From: Altericroceibacterium endophyticum
GTDB lineage: Bacteria; Pseudomonadota; Alphaproteobacteria; Sphingomonadales; Sphingomonadaceae
NCBI RefSeq assembly: GCF_009827595.1
Contig: NZ_WTYT01000002.1
Span: forward strand, 372,001 to 436,000
Length of the DNA: 64,000 nucleotides
Reading direction: 5' to 3'
The notes beneath the pieces were generated by a model, which saw only the letters and a list, made by a program, of their open reading frames with translations, ran no database searches and was not told the DNA's origin. Each line of letters opens with the position of its first letter. The stretch's first letter is position 1. The translations under genes were made by a program, and so were the position numbers. This document shows, in pieces, positions 43,396 to 52,058 of this stretch.

Positions 43396-44019
43396 ATGAG
43401 CCTGATGACCCATCCTTCTGTCGCCCCCTCTATTTCGCATTTTCGCAAGTCCTGTGTCACACTGCCGATACCCGATTTTGTGGAGAAAAGTGGCATTATG
43501 AATGGACAGGATCCGACTTCGATGGAGGCTCTCTATCAGCGTCCCGGCTTCATCATCAGACGGGCCCATCAGATTGTCCTTGCCTTGTTTGATGAAGAGG
43601 CTGCCGATCTTGGCCTGACGACCACCCAATACAGCGTATTGCACACTTTGCGGGCCAGACCTGGGATCAATCAGATGGGGCTTTGCGAATTGATCGGAAT
43701 AGATCGCTCTACGGCCACCATGGTTCTGCGCCTGCTGGAAAAGAACGGTCTCGTCGAACGCAAACAGAGTGAAAAAGATCGGCGCCGCAACACCCTGATG
43801 CTCACCAGCGCGGGAGAGAATCTGCTGGTCCGTGCAGCCCCCCTGTCCAACGCCATTTCGACCCGGATGCGCGAAGTGCTCAATGATGAAGAGCTGACCC
43901 AGCTCAGCCACCTGCTGTTGCAATTCGTTCAGTCCTTCAACCACCGCGTTCGCAATCCGCTGCTCCCCGATACAGCAACAGCAGCGGACCAAACACCTAC
44001 ACGCGCTTCATCATCCTGA
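43396..44019 (+). CDS. MarR family regulator (module 3)
   Basis: A winged-helix regulator of up to 207 residues, with wHTH core in GINQMGLCELIGIDRSTATMVLRLLEKNGLVERKQSEKDRR. AGGGGGG lies 5 bases before ATG 43396, which supports the long form; ATG 43498 would give the usual 170-residue MarR length. It is only 16 bases behind the TonB receptor and is followed by an FAD monooxygenase gene with a CGAGATATTT direct repeat between. Whether it or the other MarR binds the GCTTGATTAATCA boxes cannot be told from sequence. Confidence 0.9.
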   Translation: MSLMTHPSVAPSISHFRKSCVTLPIPDFVEKSGIMNGQDPTSMEALYQRPGFIIRRAHQIVLALFDEEAADLGLTTTQYSVLHTLRARPGINQMGLCELIGIDRSTATMVLRLLEKNGLVERKQSEKDRRRNTLMLTSAGENLLVRAAPLSNAISTRMREVLNDEELTQLSHLLLQFVQSFNHRVRNPLLPDTATAADQTPTRASSS

Positions 44020-44056
44020 CCGCATGAGACGCTCATTTCCTCACGCGGAGCACTGG

Positions 44057-44083
44057 CGAGATATTTGTATGACCGAGATATTT
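44057..44083. repeat. Direct repeat CGAGATATTT, possible operator
   Basis: CGAGATATTT occurs at 44057-44066 and 44074-44083, 17 bp apart, in the 102-base gap between the second MarR gene and the FAD monooxygenase gene. Confidence 0.45.
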
Positions 44084-44121
44084 TCTGACTCAATTTGTCG
44101 GCACCAGCCGGAGAGGTTTTG

Positions 44122-45816
44122 ATGACAACCACTTTTTCAGCACCCGTTCTCATTGTAGGCGCCGGCCCTGTCGGCCTTTGTCTGGCCCTCGATCTCGCGG
44201 GCCGCGGGATCAATTCGATCATTGCCGAACGCTATCCTGCCGGTGCCAATGATACGGTCCGCTGCAATCACGTCTCGTCACGCACCATGGAGACTTTCCG
44301 GAGACTGGGTTTTGCCGATGAAGTCCGCGCCGTCGGGCTGCCGGACGATTATCCCAATGATGTGGTCGTGCGCACCAGAGCCACCGGCCGCGAATTGACC
44401 CGCATTCCCATCCCATGCCGCCGCGACCGGTTTACCGTTACCGACGTGCCCGATGGCTGGTGGCCCACGCCCGAACCGCCGCACCGCGTAAACCAGCTGT
44501 TCTTCGAACCGATCCTGTTCGAACGAGCGCAGGCAAACCCGCATATCAAAATCCTCAACGATCTTGATGTTCAACACGTCACGCAGGATGGTGAGGAGGT
44601 CGATGCGCAGGCAACCGATTTGAAGACTGGTCAGCAGGTCCGTCTCTCAGGACAATTTCTGATCGGCTGCGATGGCGGTGCATCGAACATTCGCCGGCAG
44701 ATCGAGGCGAAGCTGGAAGGCGATGCAGTCATCCAGCAAGTGCAATCGACTTATTTTCGTGCGCCTGAGCTGCTCAAATCCATCCCGACCGACCGGGCCT
44801 GGATGAGCTATCTCTATATCGGCGAGCGTGCAGGCAACCTGGTGGCGATCAACGGGCGCGAAACCTGGCTGCTCCACAATTACCTGCTGCCGGGTGAGCC
44901 GGATTTTGCATCTGTCGATCGCGACAAGTGCCTGCGCGCGCTGCTCGGTGTTGACGAGAGCTTCGAATATGAAGTGCTGCGTCAGGAAGACTGGACCGGA
45001 CGCCGGCTCGTGGCCGACCGCTTCCGTCAGGACCGTGTCTTCATCTGCGGAGATTCCGCCCATATCTGGGTGCCCTATGCCGGATACGGCATGAATACCG
45101 GCATTGCCGATGCCATGAACCTGTCATGGTTGCTGGCCGCGCACCTGAATGGGTGGGGGACGGAGAGCATCCTCGATGCCTATGAAGCGGAACGCTGGCC
45201 GATTACGGATCAAGTGTCGCGCTTCGCGATGAACCACGCCCAGAAGGCGATTTCAGAACGGATCAACATCCCGCTCGAAATCGATGACGATGGCCCCGAA
45301 GGTGAAGCGCTGCGCGCCAAGATCGGCAAGGATTCCTATGAACTGCATGTACAGCAATTTGCCTGCGCCGGTCTGAACTACGGCTATTTCTATCCCGCAT
45401 CGCCTTTGATCGCCTATGACGGCGGCGCTGCGCCCTCCTACACGATCAATGAATACACGCCCTCGACCGTGCCCGGTTGCCGGACACCGCATCTGTGGCT
45501 GCCAGGGGGACAGTCCCTCTATGACCAGCTTGGGCCGGAATACACGCTGCTGCGCTTTGATCGCGACATTGATGTGGCACCGCTAGTGCAGGCTGCGAGC
45601 GCGGCGAATGTTCCTTTGGCGGTGTTGGATGTGAATGTCACCGAGCTGCCGGAGCCTTATCTGCACAAGCTGCTGTTGAACCGCCCGGATAATCACGTGG
45701 CGTGGCGCGGCGATGCCCTGCCCGACAGACCGGAAGAGCTGATCGACCTCATAAGAGGCGCAGCCTCGCCGGAGCAGCAAAAGGCACATCAATCCATGGC
45801 AGCAACAGCAAAATAA
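44122..45816 (+). CDS. FAD-dependent aromatic monooxygenase (PheA/MhpA-like)
   Basis: A flavoprotein hydroxylase of 564 residues; family members hydroxylate a phenolic ring using NAD(P)H and O2. The FAD dinucleotide motif GAGPVGLCLALDLAGRG is at residues 13-29, the DG-type GCDGGASNIRRQ in the middle, and GDSAHIWVPYAGYGMNTGIADAMNLSW binds the flavin pyrophosphate. A C-terminal thioredoxin-like extension (about 450-560) is present, as in MhpA and phenol hydroxylases. ATG 44122 with GGAGAGG upstream. First gene of the module 3 run with the carboxylesterase and serine hydrolase. Confidence 0.9.
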   Translation: MTTTFSAPVLIVGAGPVGLCLALDLAGRGINSIIAERYPAGANDTVRCNHVSSRTMETFRRLGFADEVRAVGLPDDYPNDVVVRTRATGRELTRIPIPCRRDRFTVTDVPDGWWPTPEPPHRVNQLFFEPILFERAQANPHIKILNDLDVQHVTQDGEEVDAQATDLKTGQQVRLSGQFLIGCDGGASNIRRQIEAKLEGDAVIQQVQSTYFRAPELLKSIPTDRAWMSYLYIGERAGNLVAINGRETWLLHNYLLPGEPDFASVDRDKCLRALLGVDESFEYEVLRQEDWTGRRLVADRFRQDRVFICGDSAHIWVPYAGYGMNTGIADAMNLSWLLAAHLNGWGTESILDAYEAERWPITDQVSRFAMNHAQKAISERINIPLEIDDDGPEGEALRAKIGKDSYELHVQQFACAGLNYGYFYPASPLIAYDGGAAPSYTINEYTPSTVPGCRTPHLWLPGGQSLYDQLGPEYTLLRFDRDIDVAPLVQAASAANVPLAVLDVNVTELPEPYLHKLLLNRPDNHVAWRGDALPDRPEELIDLIRGAASPEQQKAHQSMAATAK

Positions 45817-45851
45817 CAGCGCCTGTGGACATTCTTTGAGAGGAACCATCA

Positions 45852-47525
45852 ATGCAAGTTGGACGACGAAGTTTCTTGGCAGGCCTCACTGCCCCGATAT
45901 TGCTGGGAAGTTCGGGATGCACAACGTCGCGCCTTCTTGCAGATGGTGATAGGACGCCTCTTGTCCGCACCCGCTATGGGCCGGTCGTGGGCAAGATCGA
46001 TCAGGGATCGCTGGCCTTCAAGGGTATTCCCTATGGGGCACCGACCAGCGGCCGCGGCCGTTTCATGCCCCCGTCACCGCCGCAGCCATGGGACACCCCT
46101 TTTCGCGCCTTCGATTATGGGCCCATGGCCCCGCAGACCGACCCGCAAGAAGCTCTGGAATCGGTAGCTGCCGACGCCCGCGAAAGCGAAGACTGTCTGA
46201 CCCTCAACGTCTGGACGCCAGCTCTGGACGACAATCGCAAGCGCCCGGTGATGGTCTGGCTCCACGGGGGCGGCCTGTGGCGCTTGTCTTCGGCGGGAGA
46301 CTCTCAGGCCGGAGCGCATCTGGCCGCGCATAGCGATGTTGTCATGGTCAGCCCCAACCACCGGCTCAATGTATTGGCGCACGCCTATCTCGATGAATAT
46401 GATCCGGCTTTCGCAGGGTCTTCCAGTGCGGGCATGCTCGATCTGGTGCTGGCGCTCGAATGGGTGCGCGACAATATCGAGGAATTTGGCGGCGATCCGG
46501 ACAATGTGACCATTTTCGGCCAGTCCGGTGGCGGGCAGAAAGTGTCCTTCCTGATGGCCATGCCCGCCGCGGCAGGCCTGTTTCATAAGGCCATAATCCA
46601 GAGCGGCCCGGCCCCGCTGGCGCTTGAAAAGCCCTATGGCCGCGAACTGAGCGCAAGATTGCTCACTTTGCTGGACATTCCGACGAACCGGGTGCGGGAT
46701 ATTCAGGAGGTACCGCTCGCTGCGATCATGCGGGCCTATTACCAGATTTTTGAAGAAGTTGGCGGCTTCGGCGTCATGGGTGTAATTCAGGACTTCGCTC
46801 CGGTCGTCGATGATGTGGCACTGCCGCAGCATCCCTTCTGGAACGGCGCCTCCCCCCTATCGCGCGATATTCCGCTGATGATCGGCTGCACGCGCACCGA
46901 AATGACCGAGTATTTCCTGGCCAGCAACCCGGATGCAGCCAAGCGCGATTTTGCCACAGTGACCGCGCAGCTGGAGCCGATTTTCGGCACGCAGGCGCCA
47001 GCAGTCGTCGCCCATTATCGCGTCACCCATCCACAGGCGAGCCCGTGGGAAGTGGACGCGCTGATCCGGTCCGACTGGCCCACCCGACTGTTCACCCAGC
47101 GCATTGCAGACGAACAGGTCAAATTGGGGGGCGCCCCGGTCTGGATGTACCGGATGGACTGGGAGACGACTGCCCGTGACGGATTGTTAATGTCGCCCCA
47201 CGCAATCGACATTCCCTTCGTGCTGGACACGGTCGGCACCGAACCCGTCGAGCCCGGTCAGCTGGGCGAACAGCAGCGGATGATGCAGCAGATGAACAGT
47301 GCGTGGGTGTCCTTTGCCCGCAACGGCAATCCGCAAAACAAATATATCCCGCCATGGCAGCCTTACAATTCCGCATCGCGGCCAACGATGATCTTCAATC
47401 TGCACAGCCATATGGCCAATGATCCTGACGGATCGGATCTCGCTTTCCTGAAAAAAGACCTCGCCAATCTAGAGGTCGTCGCGGGCGGGGTCACCAATCC
47501 ACTCGAACGGGAGAAGTCTTTATGA
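45852..47525 (+). CDS. Type B carboxylesterase, Tat/lipoprotein-like signal
   Basis: An alpha/beta hydrolase of 557 residues. The N-terminus has a twin-arginine motif (GRRSFLAGL) and then LLGSSGC like a lipobox, so it is probably exported folded and anchored in the envelope. The nucleophile elbow is GQSGGG in IFGQSGGGQKVS; the catalytic His is likely in MSPHAIDIPFV. Cholinesterase-like carboxylesterases of sphingomonads cleave aromatic and lipid esters. GAGAGGAACC precedes the ATG. The next gene begins inside its last codons (ATGA), so both hydrolases are co-translated. Confidence 0.9.
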   Translation: MQVGRRSFLAGLTAPILLGSSGCTTSRLLADGDRTPLVRTRYGPVVGKIDQGSLAFKGIPYGAPTSGRGRFMPPSPPQPWDTPFRAFDYGPMAPQTDPQEALESVAADARESEDCLTLNVWTPALDDNRKRPVMVWLHGGGLWRLSSAGDSQAGAHLAAHSDVVMVSPNHRLNVLAHAYLDEYDPAFAGSSSAGMLDLVLALEWVRDNIEEFGGDPDNVTIFGQSGGGQKVSFLMAMPAAAGLFHKAIIQSGPAPLALEKPYGRELSARLLTLLDIPTNRVRDIQEVPLAAIMRAYYQIFEEVGGFGVMGVIQDFAPVVDDVALPQHPFWNGASPLSRDIPLMIGCTRTEMTEYFLASNPDAAKRDFATVTAQLEPIFGTQAPAVVAHYRVTHPQASPWEVDALIRSDWPTRLFTQRIADEQVKLGGAPVWMYRMDWETTARDGLLMSPHAIDIPFVLDTVGTEPVEPGQLGEQQRMMQQMNSAWVSFARNGNPQNKYIPPWQPYNSASRPTMIFNLHSHMANDPDGSDLAFLKKDLANLEVVAGGVTNPLEREKSL

Positions 47526-48730
47526 AACCCTTGCTCAACGTGCTCGCCGGCATCCTTCTCTCCGGCACGATGATTGGCACCGCCACCGCTCAGGAAGCGC
47601 AAACCGGCCCATCGGAAGCGGTCATGAAATATCGCGAGCGGATGTTTGATGAGGCGGTTCGCCCCCTCGCCAATCGCACCATGGATCTGATGTTCAACAT
47701 TGCAGAGGTAGACGCAGGGGAAACCCCTTCGTCACTGCCCGTAAGCCTCGCCCCTCTCAACTTCACCTATGAAGTGGATGGCAAGGTTCATCAGGGTAGC
47801 GATGCCATCGTGAATACCTTTGCCGATGCTCTGATCATCATAAAGGACGGCACCGTCGTCTTCGAAGGCAATTTCAACCGCTCGACACCAGAGACGCGGT
47901 ACAATTCCTATTCCATGGCGAAATCGCTCAATGCCGTCATGGTCGGGCTGGCCGTAAAGGAAGGGCTGATCGCCTCGGTGACCGATCAGGTGACGCAATA
48001 TATCCCGGAACTCAAAGGGACCGGATATGATGGCGCGACCATTCGGGATCTGATGGAGATGCGCTCTGGCATTGCCTGGGACGAGAACTTCTTCAAACCC
48101 GGCACGTCATCCTACAACGCCCATGTCGCAGCCTGGGTCGAGGAGCGCGCACGCTACACGGACGCGGCGCTGATCACCAAGCGGGAGCATGCTCCTGGCA
48201 CTTTCAATCGGTATAACAGTCTGGATGCAGCCGTTGTCGGCTGGGTGGTGGAGCGCGCTGCCGGAATGCCGGTCAGCACATATCTGTCCACCAGACTGTG
48301 GCAACCCGCGGGGATGGAGGCCGATGCCTTTTATGTCATCGACGGCCCCCCGGGCATCGGCAGAGAGTTCACGGCCGGGGGCTTCAACGCCGTATTGCGC
48401 GATTATGGCAGGCTGGGGCTGATGATGCTGAACCACGGCCATGCAAACGGCAAAGCCTTCCTGCCCGAAGGCTTCGTCGACAATCTGAGGCACGACATCA
48501 CCACCGCGCCGAGCGAGGATGGGCTGGGATATGGCTGGTTCTGGTGGACGGTGCCGGGCACCAATGCCTTCACTGCGCTGGGCGGTGAAGGCCAGTTCAT
48601 CTATGTCGATCCTGATACCGATACGGTCATCGTCAAGATGAGCCACGGTCCGGTCGGGCCAGAAGCGGACCCCGTCCTGCGCGAGGAACTGGCTTTCATG
48701 GCCGCTGCATCGCAATGGGATGGGCGTTAA
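47522..48730 (+). CDS. Exported serine hydrolase, beta-lactamase/NylB-like family, paralogue 2
   Basis: 402 residues, signal peptide ending MIGTATAQ. SxxK is SMAK in YSMAKSLNAVMVG; YNSLDAA occupies the YxN position. It shares the C-terminal GQFIYVDPDT and other blocks with the module 2 paralogue at 33274-34533, but the two diverge elsewhere. Likely a periplasmic esterase or amidase. Start overlaps the carboxylesterase stop by 4 bases. Confidence 0.88.
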   Translation: MKPLLNVLAGILLSGTMIGTATAQEAQTGPSEAVMKYRERMFDEAVRPLANRTMDLMFNIAEVDAGETPSSLPVSLAPLNFTYEVDGKVHQGSDAIVNTFADALIIIKDGTVVFEGNFNRSTPETRYNSYSMAKSLNAVMVGLAVKEGLIASVTDQVTQYIPELKGTGYDGATIRDLMEMRSGIAWDENFFKPGTSSYNAHVAAWVEERARYTDAALITKREHAPGTFNRYNSLDAAVVGWVVERAAGMPVSTYLSTRLWQPAGMEADAFYVIDGPPGIGREFTAGGFNAVLRDYGRLGLMMLNHGHANGKAFLPEGFVDNLRHDITTAPSEDGLGYGWFWWTVPGTNAFTALGGEGQFIYVDPDTDTVIVKMSHGPVGPEADPVLREELAFMAAASQWDGR

Positions 48731-48746
48731 CTCAAACTGACGGAGG

Positions 48747-48793
48747 GCCTGATCCGCAACTGTGTGGCTAACCGCCGACATCGCGGATCAGGC
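48747..48793. terminator. Inverted repeat between convergent serine hydrolase and SnoaL-like genes
   Basis: Perfect 11-bp arms GCCTGATCCGC and GCGGATCAGGC with a 25-base interior. The right arm lies in the last codons of the SnoaL-like gene. Confidence 0.55.
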
Positions 48794-49634
48794 TGATCCG
48801 GCCATCCTCAAGACCATAGATGATGGCGCCCGAAAGCAGCAATTGGTCGCCCTGCTCCAGCGTGCTGCTGGGTAAGGTAACCGTGCCATAGGCGGTCAAT
48901 CGATTGGTTAGCGCTGCGATCATCACGCCCGCTTCACTGTCGATCACCAGCTCGTGAATGGTCACATCTTCCCCGAGATTCTTCCGCAAGGGGCGATAAA
49001 GCTCCAAAATCGCGTCCCTGCCATGCAACGGTCGGGGTGCCGGCGATGCAGAAAACACCACATCCTCGTCATAATAGGACACGAAGCGTTCGTCGAAGCG
49101 CCCGAACAGCTTGAGATAATCGCGGAACTTGGCGCGGGTCATGCGGGGCGCCGTGACTGTCGGCGGCAAGGGATCACTCACCGAAGCAGATGGGCGGTCC
49201 AGGGCCGGCCCCTCGGCCGGGATAAATTCCGCACCATTTGCCACGGGTATGATTTCGGAAATGTAGCCGTTGGAAAGCCGGTAGAATTGCAGCGCATATT
49301 CCGGCTCGGCCGCTGCGCTCGCTCCCGGCGCATCAATCCTGTATTCGGCGGCCAGAAGAGTTCCACTATCATCACGGGCGAGCGTGCGCAGCGTGGTTTT
49401 CCGCGCAGGAACACTGCCAGGCAGCTGCGTGCCTGCCGACAGGTAATCTTGCTGACGCGGATCGCCTGTGTCCGCCAATGCCATAAATACCGCGAAGCGT
49501 TCGAATAGCGTATCGCGGTCCGCGATCGCCAAGGGGCCGGCAGCCTCAGCGCGGCGCGCCACAAGGGTTGTGGAATGGGCGGCAAAGGCCACCGCGATGC
49601 CTGCAAGAATCATCCGGCGGGAGGCAGGTAGCAT
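48768..49634 (-). CDS. Exported SnoaL/NTF2-like protein
   Basis: 288 residues with an export signal (GIAVAFAAHSTTLVARRAEAA). A SnoaL/NTF2-like fold is suggested by the second half: YLKLFGRFDERFVSYYDEDV, then LHGRDAILELYRPLRKNLGED and ALTNRLTAYG. Such proteins are either enzymes (cyclases, isomerases) or accessory subunits; an exact role cannot be assigned. ATG 49634 has AGGGG 7 bases upstream. Transcribed against the module 3 operon, and followed downstream by the truncated amidohydrolase on the same strand. Confidence 0.75.
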   Translation of the reverse strand: MLPASRRMILAGIAVAFAAHSTTLVARRAEAAGPLAIADRDTLFERFAVFMALADTGDPRQQDYLSAGTQLPGSVPARKTTLRTLARDDSGTLLAAEYRIDAPGASAAAEPEYALQFYRLSNGYISEIIPVANGAEFIPAEGPALDRPSASVSDPLPPTVTAPRMTRAKFRDYLKLFGRFDERFVSYYDEDVVFSASPAPRPLHGRDAILELYRPLRKNLGEDVTIHELVIDSEAGVMIAALTNRLTAYGTVTLPSSTLEQGDQLLLSGAIIYGLEDGRISLIRDVGG

Positions 49635-49808
49635 GTTCAATCCCCTCTCCCGCTATCAATAACCGACTATCGAGGGGGGAGTAAATGGAAACCGCTAGAG
49701 CGGCCTTTCCTGCCCCCTATCGCGAGATTGAACATGAAGCGGCGGGATCAGCGAGCGTGACGCGTTAGCGCTGACCCCACAGGATGCACCACAAATCGCA
49801 AATTGAGG

Positions 49809-51143
49809 TCACTGGGCCGTATAAATCTCACGGCCTTCGAATATTGTCTTCAAGACACGGGTCTTGCCCACCTGTTCAGGCGAAACCGCAAACAGGTTCC
49901 GATCAAGCACGATCATATCTGCCATCTTGCCCACCTCAATCGACCCTGCCGTATCTCCCCAGCCCGCAACTGTCGCGCCGTTGCGGGTCGCAATTTCCAG
50001 CGCATCCGCAAGGGAGATGGACTCGTCGCCATGATCAAGCATGCCGCCAATCGCGGGAAACAGATTCGGCGAAGGAAGCATGACCCAGTCGCTACCGATT
50101 GTCATCGTTACACCGTGGTTCAGCAGGCTGCGGAAGGGCCATGCTCCGGCCAGACTTTCAGTCAGCGGCCCCTTGATCTGCCAGATCGCAGGAGACATTT
50201 CCGCCACAACGCCCAGTGGCTCCAGCCGAACGAGATCCTCCGGGGAAAAATAGAGGCTATGCGCAATTTCCGGCATCAGGCCCGATTGGCCATTCACCTT
50301 CCGCATCGCTGAAATGGCATCCAGCGCCACCCTGTTCGCCCCGGTTCCCACCGCATGCATCTTTACATGCAAGCCTTCTATATCGAAGCGCGTCAGAGCC
50401 GCCGCGATGGTTTCCGGCGAGGTATAAAGCTTCGATCGGTCGAAATGCCCATGCCCGTCCAGTTGCACGTCGGTATGATGCGGCTGAAGAGGTGAACCGT
50501 CGATCAGGAGCTTGACCCCGTCGAACGATATGCGGGGCGAGCGCAATTCCGCGCGCTTGGCAATTGTCTCTTCACTCTGCTCTATCGACATCATCGACAC
50601 CGCCGGATTGCCCCAGAAGACGTGAGCAAGCGTGCGCAGGTTCCACAAACCTTCTTGATCGAGCGCGTGAAGCTGAAGGGCCATCGTTTCCGTGATCCCC
50701 GCATCCTGCACCGACGTAATTCCATATTCCGCACAAAGCGCAGCCGTATCGAGCAACGCCTGACGGACCGCTTCCTCCGAGAGTGGCGGCATATGTTGCG
50801 TGACCAGCCAGGTCGCACCGGCAAGAAGTTCGCCGGTCAATTCGCCATCATCGCGATGCAGAATCTTCCCGCCATCGGGATCGGGCGTGTCGCGATCGAC
50901 ACCGGCGATCTCCAGCGCTTTGCTATTGGCAAGCCCGTGATGATACGACCATTCGCGAATATAGACCGGCGTGTCTGGGAAAGCCTCATCCAGAAACTTG
51001 CGATCCGCATAGCCGTCCGGAAAATTGTCGCCGCGATACACGTCAGCGATGATCCATCCGTCTGGGCGCTTGCTTTCCGGGAAAAGCCAAAGCCTCATAA
51101 CGCTTTGATTTAAGGGAGATTTCAGGAGAGTTATGGGCACCAT
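49809..51143 (-). CDS. N-terminally truncated amidohydrolase (YtcJ-like), probable pseudogene
   Basis: 444 codons. Family similarity begins only at about residue 24 (DGWIIADVYRGDNFPDG); the first third of the protein, with the HxH metal site present in the relative at 31246-33105, is missing. The frame upstream of the ATG reaches a stop within eight codons and the code before residue 24 is unlike the family. The rest is intact: MHAVGTGANR, IGSDWVMLP and VGKMADMIVLDRN. The break is about 150 bases from the left end of the genomic island, so loss of the 5' part probably came with that insertion or an earlier one. Not expected to be active. Confidence 0.75.
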   Translation of the reverse strand: MVPITLLKSPLNQSVMRLWLFPESKRPDGWIIADVYRGDNFPDGYADRKFLDEAFPDTPVYIREWSYHHGLANSKALEIAGVDRDTPDPDGGKILHRDDGELTGELLAGATWLVTQHMPPLSEEAVRQALLDTAALCAEYGITSVQDAGITETMALQLHALDQEGLWNLRTLAHVFWGNPAVSMMSIEQSEETIAKRAELRSPRISFDGVKLLIDGSPLQPHHTDVQLDGHGHFDRSKLYTSPETIAAALTRFDIEGLHVKMHAVGTGANRVALDAISAMRKVNGQSGLMPEIAHSLYFSPEDLVRLEPLGVVAEMSPAIWQIKGPLTESLAGAWPFRSLLNHGVTMTIGSDWVMLPSPNLFPAIGGMLDHGDESISLADALEIATRNGATVAGWGDTAGSIEVGKMADMIVLDRNLFAVSPEQVGKTRVLKTIFEGREIYTAQ

Positions 51144-51227
51144 TCCGGGAATTAAAACCGGGAATCACACGCTGAGCAGACCGTTTTTGGGACGATTTTT
51201 GAAGAGTATCAGCATGTTGAGATGTGT

Positions 51228-51244
51228 TGGTGCCAGAAGAGGAC
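51228..51244 (+). repeat. Left attachment-site repeat of the island
   Basis: TGGTGCCAGAAGAGGAC. Matches the right copy except for one missing C. No tRNA structure surrounds it. Confidence 0.65.
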
Positions 51245-51353
51245 CGTGATTTAGATCATAAAACCCTGAATATTAATGTAAAAATAAAAATACTTCCGGC
51301 AAAGGCCCCCAAAAAAGCCCCTAAATCACATTCATAGAAGCGATTTCAACGTA

Positions 51354-52058
51354 CTAGATTGCCGGTAGCGGCCCTCGATTTAGTCGGTCTCGCGCAGTGC
51401 GCCAGCTTGGCATGTGTAGATCAAGAAGGTCAATGAACCGCTCGCTGTGGTTTGGGATCACGAAATGCGCAACTTCATGCAGAGCGACATACTCAAGGCA
51501 CTCCACGGGGAACTTTGCCAGCTCTAGGTTAAGCCGGACCGTGCAGCGCGATGGGTTGCTGCTACCCCATTTGGTTTTCATGCGCTGAATGGCAAAGCCG
51601 CTTATTTTAACGCCCAGGCGTTTGGTCCATTTGGCTAGAGCGATTTCTGCTCTCTCACGTAATTCAGCCCGATACCACTCCGACAAGGCCGCCTCGCGCT
51701 GCTCGATTGGAGTTTCGCGTGGCATCGTCAATTCAAGTGTGCGGTGGCCTAGCGCGACCGATGGCTTGGTTCCACCTTCCTTGATTGTCAGTAGATAGCG
51801 TCGTCCCCAGACGTAATGGCTTTCGCGCTCCAGATACTCGCGCGGTGCCTCCCGTGCTTGCGCTGCCAGTTTGCCCTGGTTCCGTTTGATCCAGCCGATC
51901 TTGCTGGCCGCAAATAGGCGAACGTTGTCGAGGGACATGCGACGCGGGGCAGAAATGCGAACCCGCCCCGTCGGTGGATGGACGCTCAGGTGGACATTCT
52001 TGATGTCCTTGAAGGTCACATCAACTGGGACCCCACCAATGTCGAGCACCGCGTTCAT
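51354..52058 (-). CDS. YgjP-like M48-type metallopeptidase (DUF45)
   Basis: A zinc metalloprotease-like protein of 234 residues. The metal site is HEVAHFVIPNHSERF near residue 205, an HExxH motif with a downstream His; the region KTKWGSSNPSRCTVRLNLEL before it is the usual YgjP/DUF45 signature. Such genes are often found beside type I hsdR genes; their role there is not established. The ATG shares its A with the hsdR stop (TGATG), so it belongs to the hsdMSR transcript. No signal peptide. Confidence 0.88.
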   Translation of the reverse strand: MNAVLDIGGVPVDVTFKDIKNVHLSVHPPTGRVRISAPRRMSLDNVRLFAASKIGWIKRNQGKLAAQAREAPREYLERESHYVWGRRYLLTIKEGGTKPSVALGHRTLELTMPRETPIEQREAALSEWYRAELRERAEIALAKWTKRLGVKISGFAIQRMKTKWGSSNPSRCTVRLNLELAKFPVECLEYVALHEVAHFVIPNHSERFIDLLDLHMPSWRTARDRLNRGPLPAI

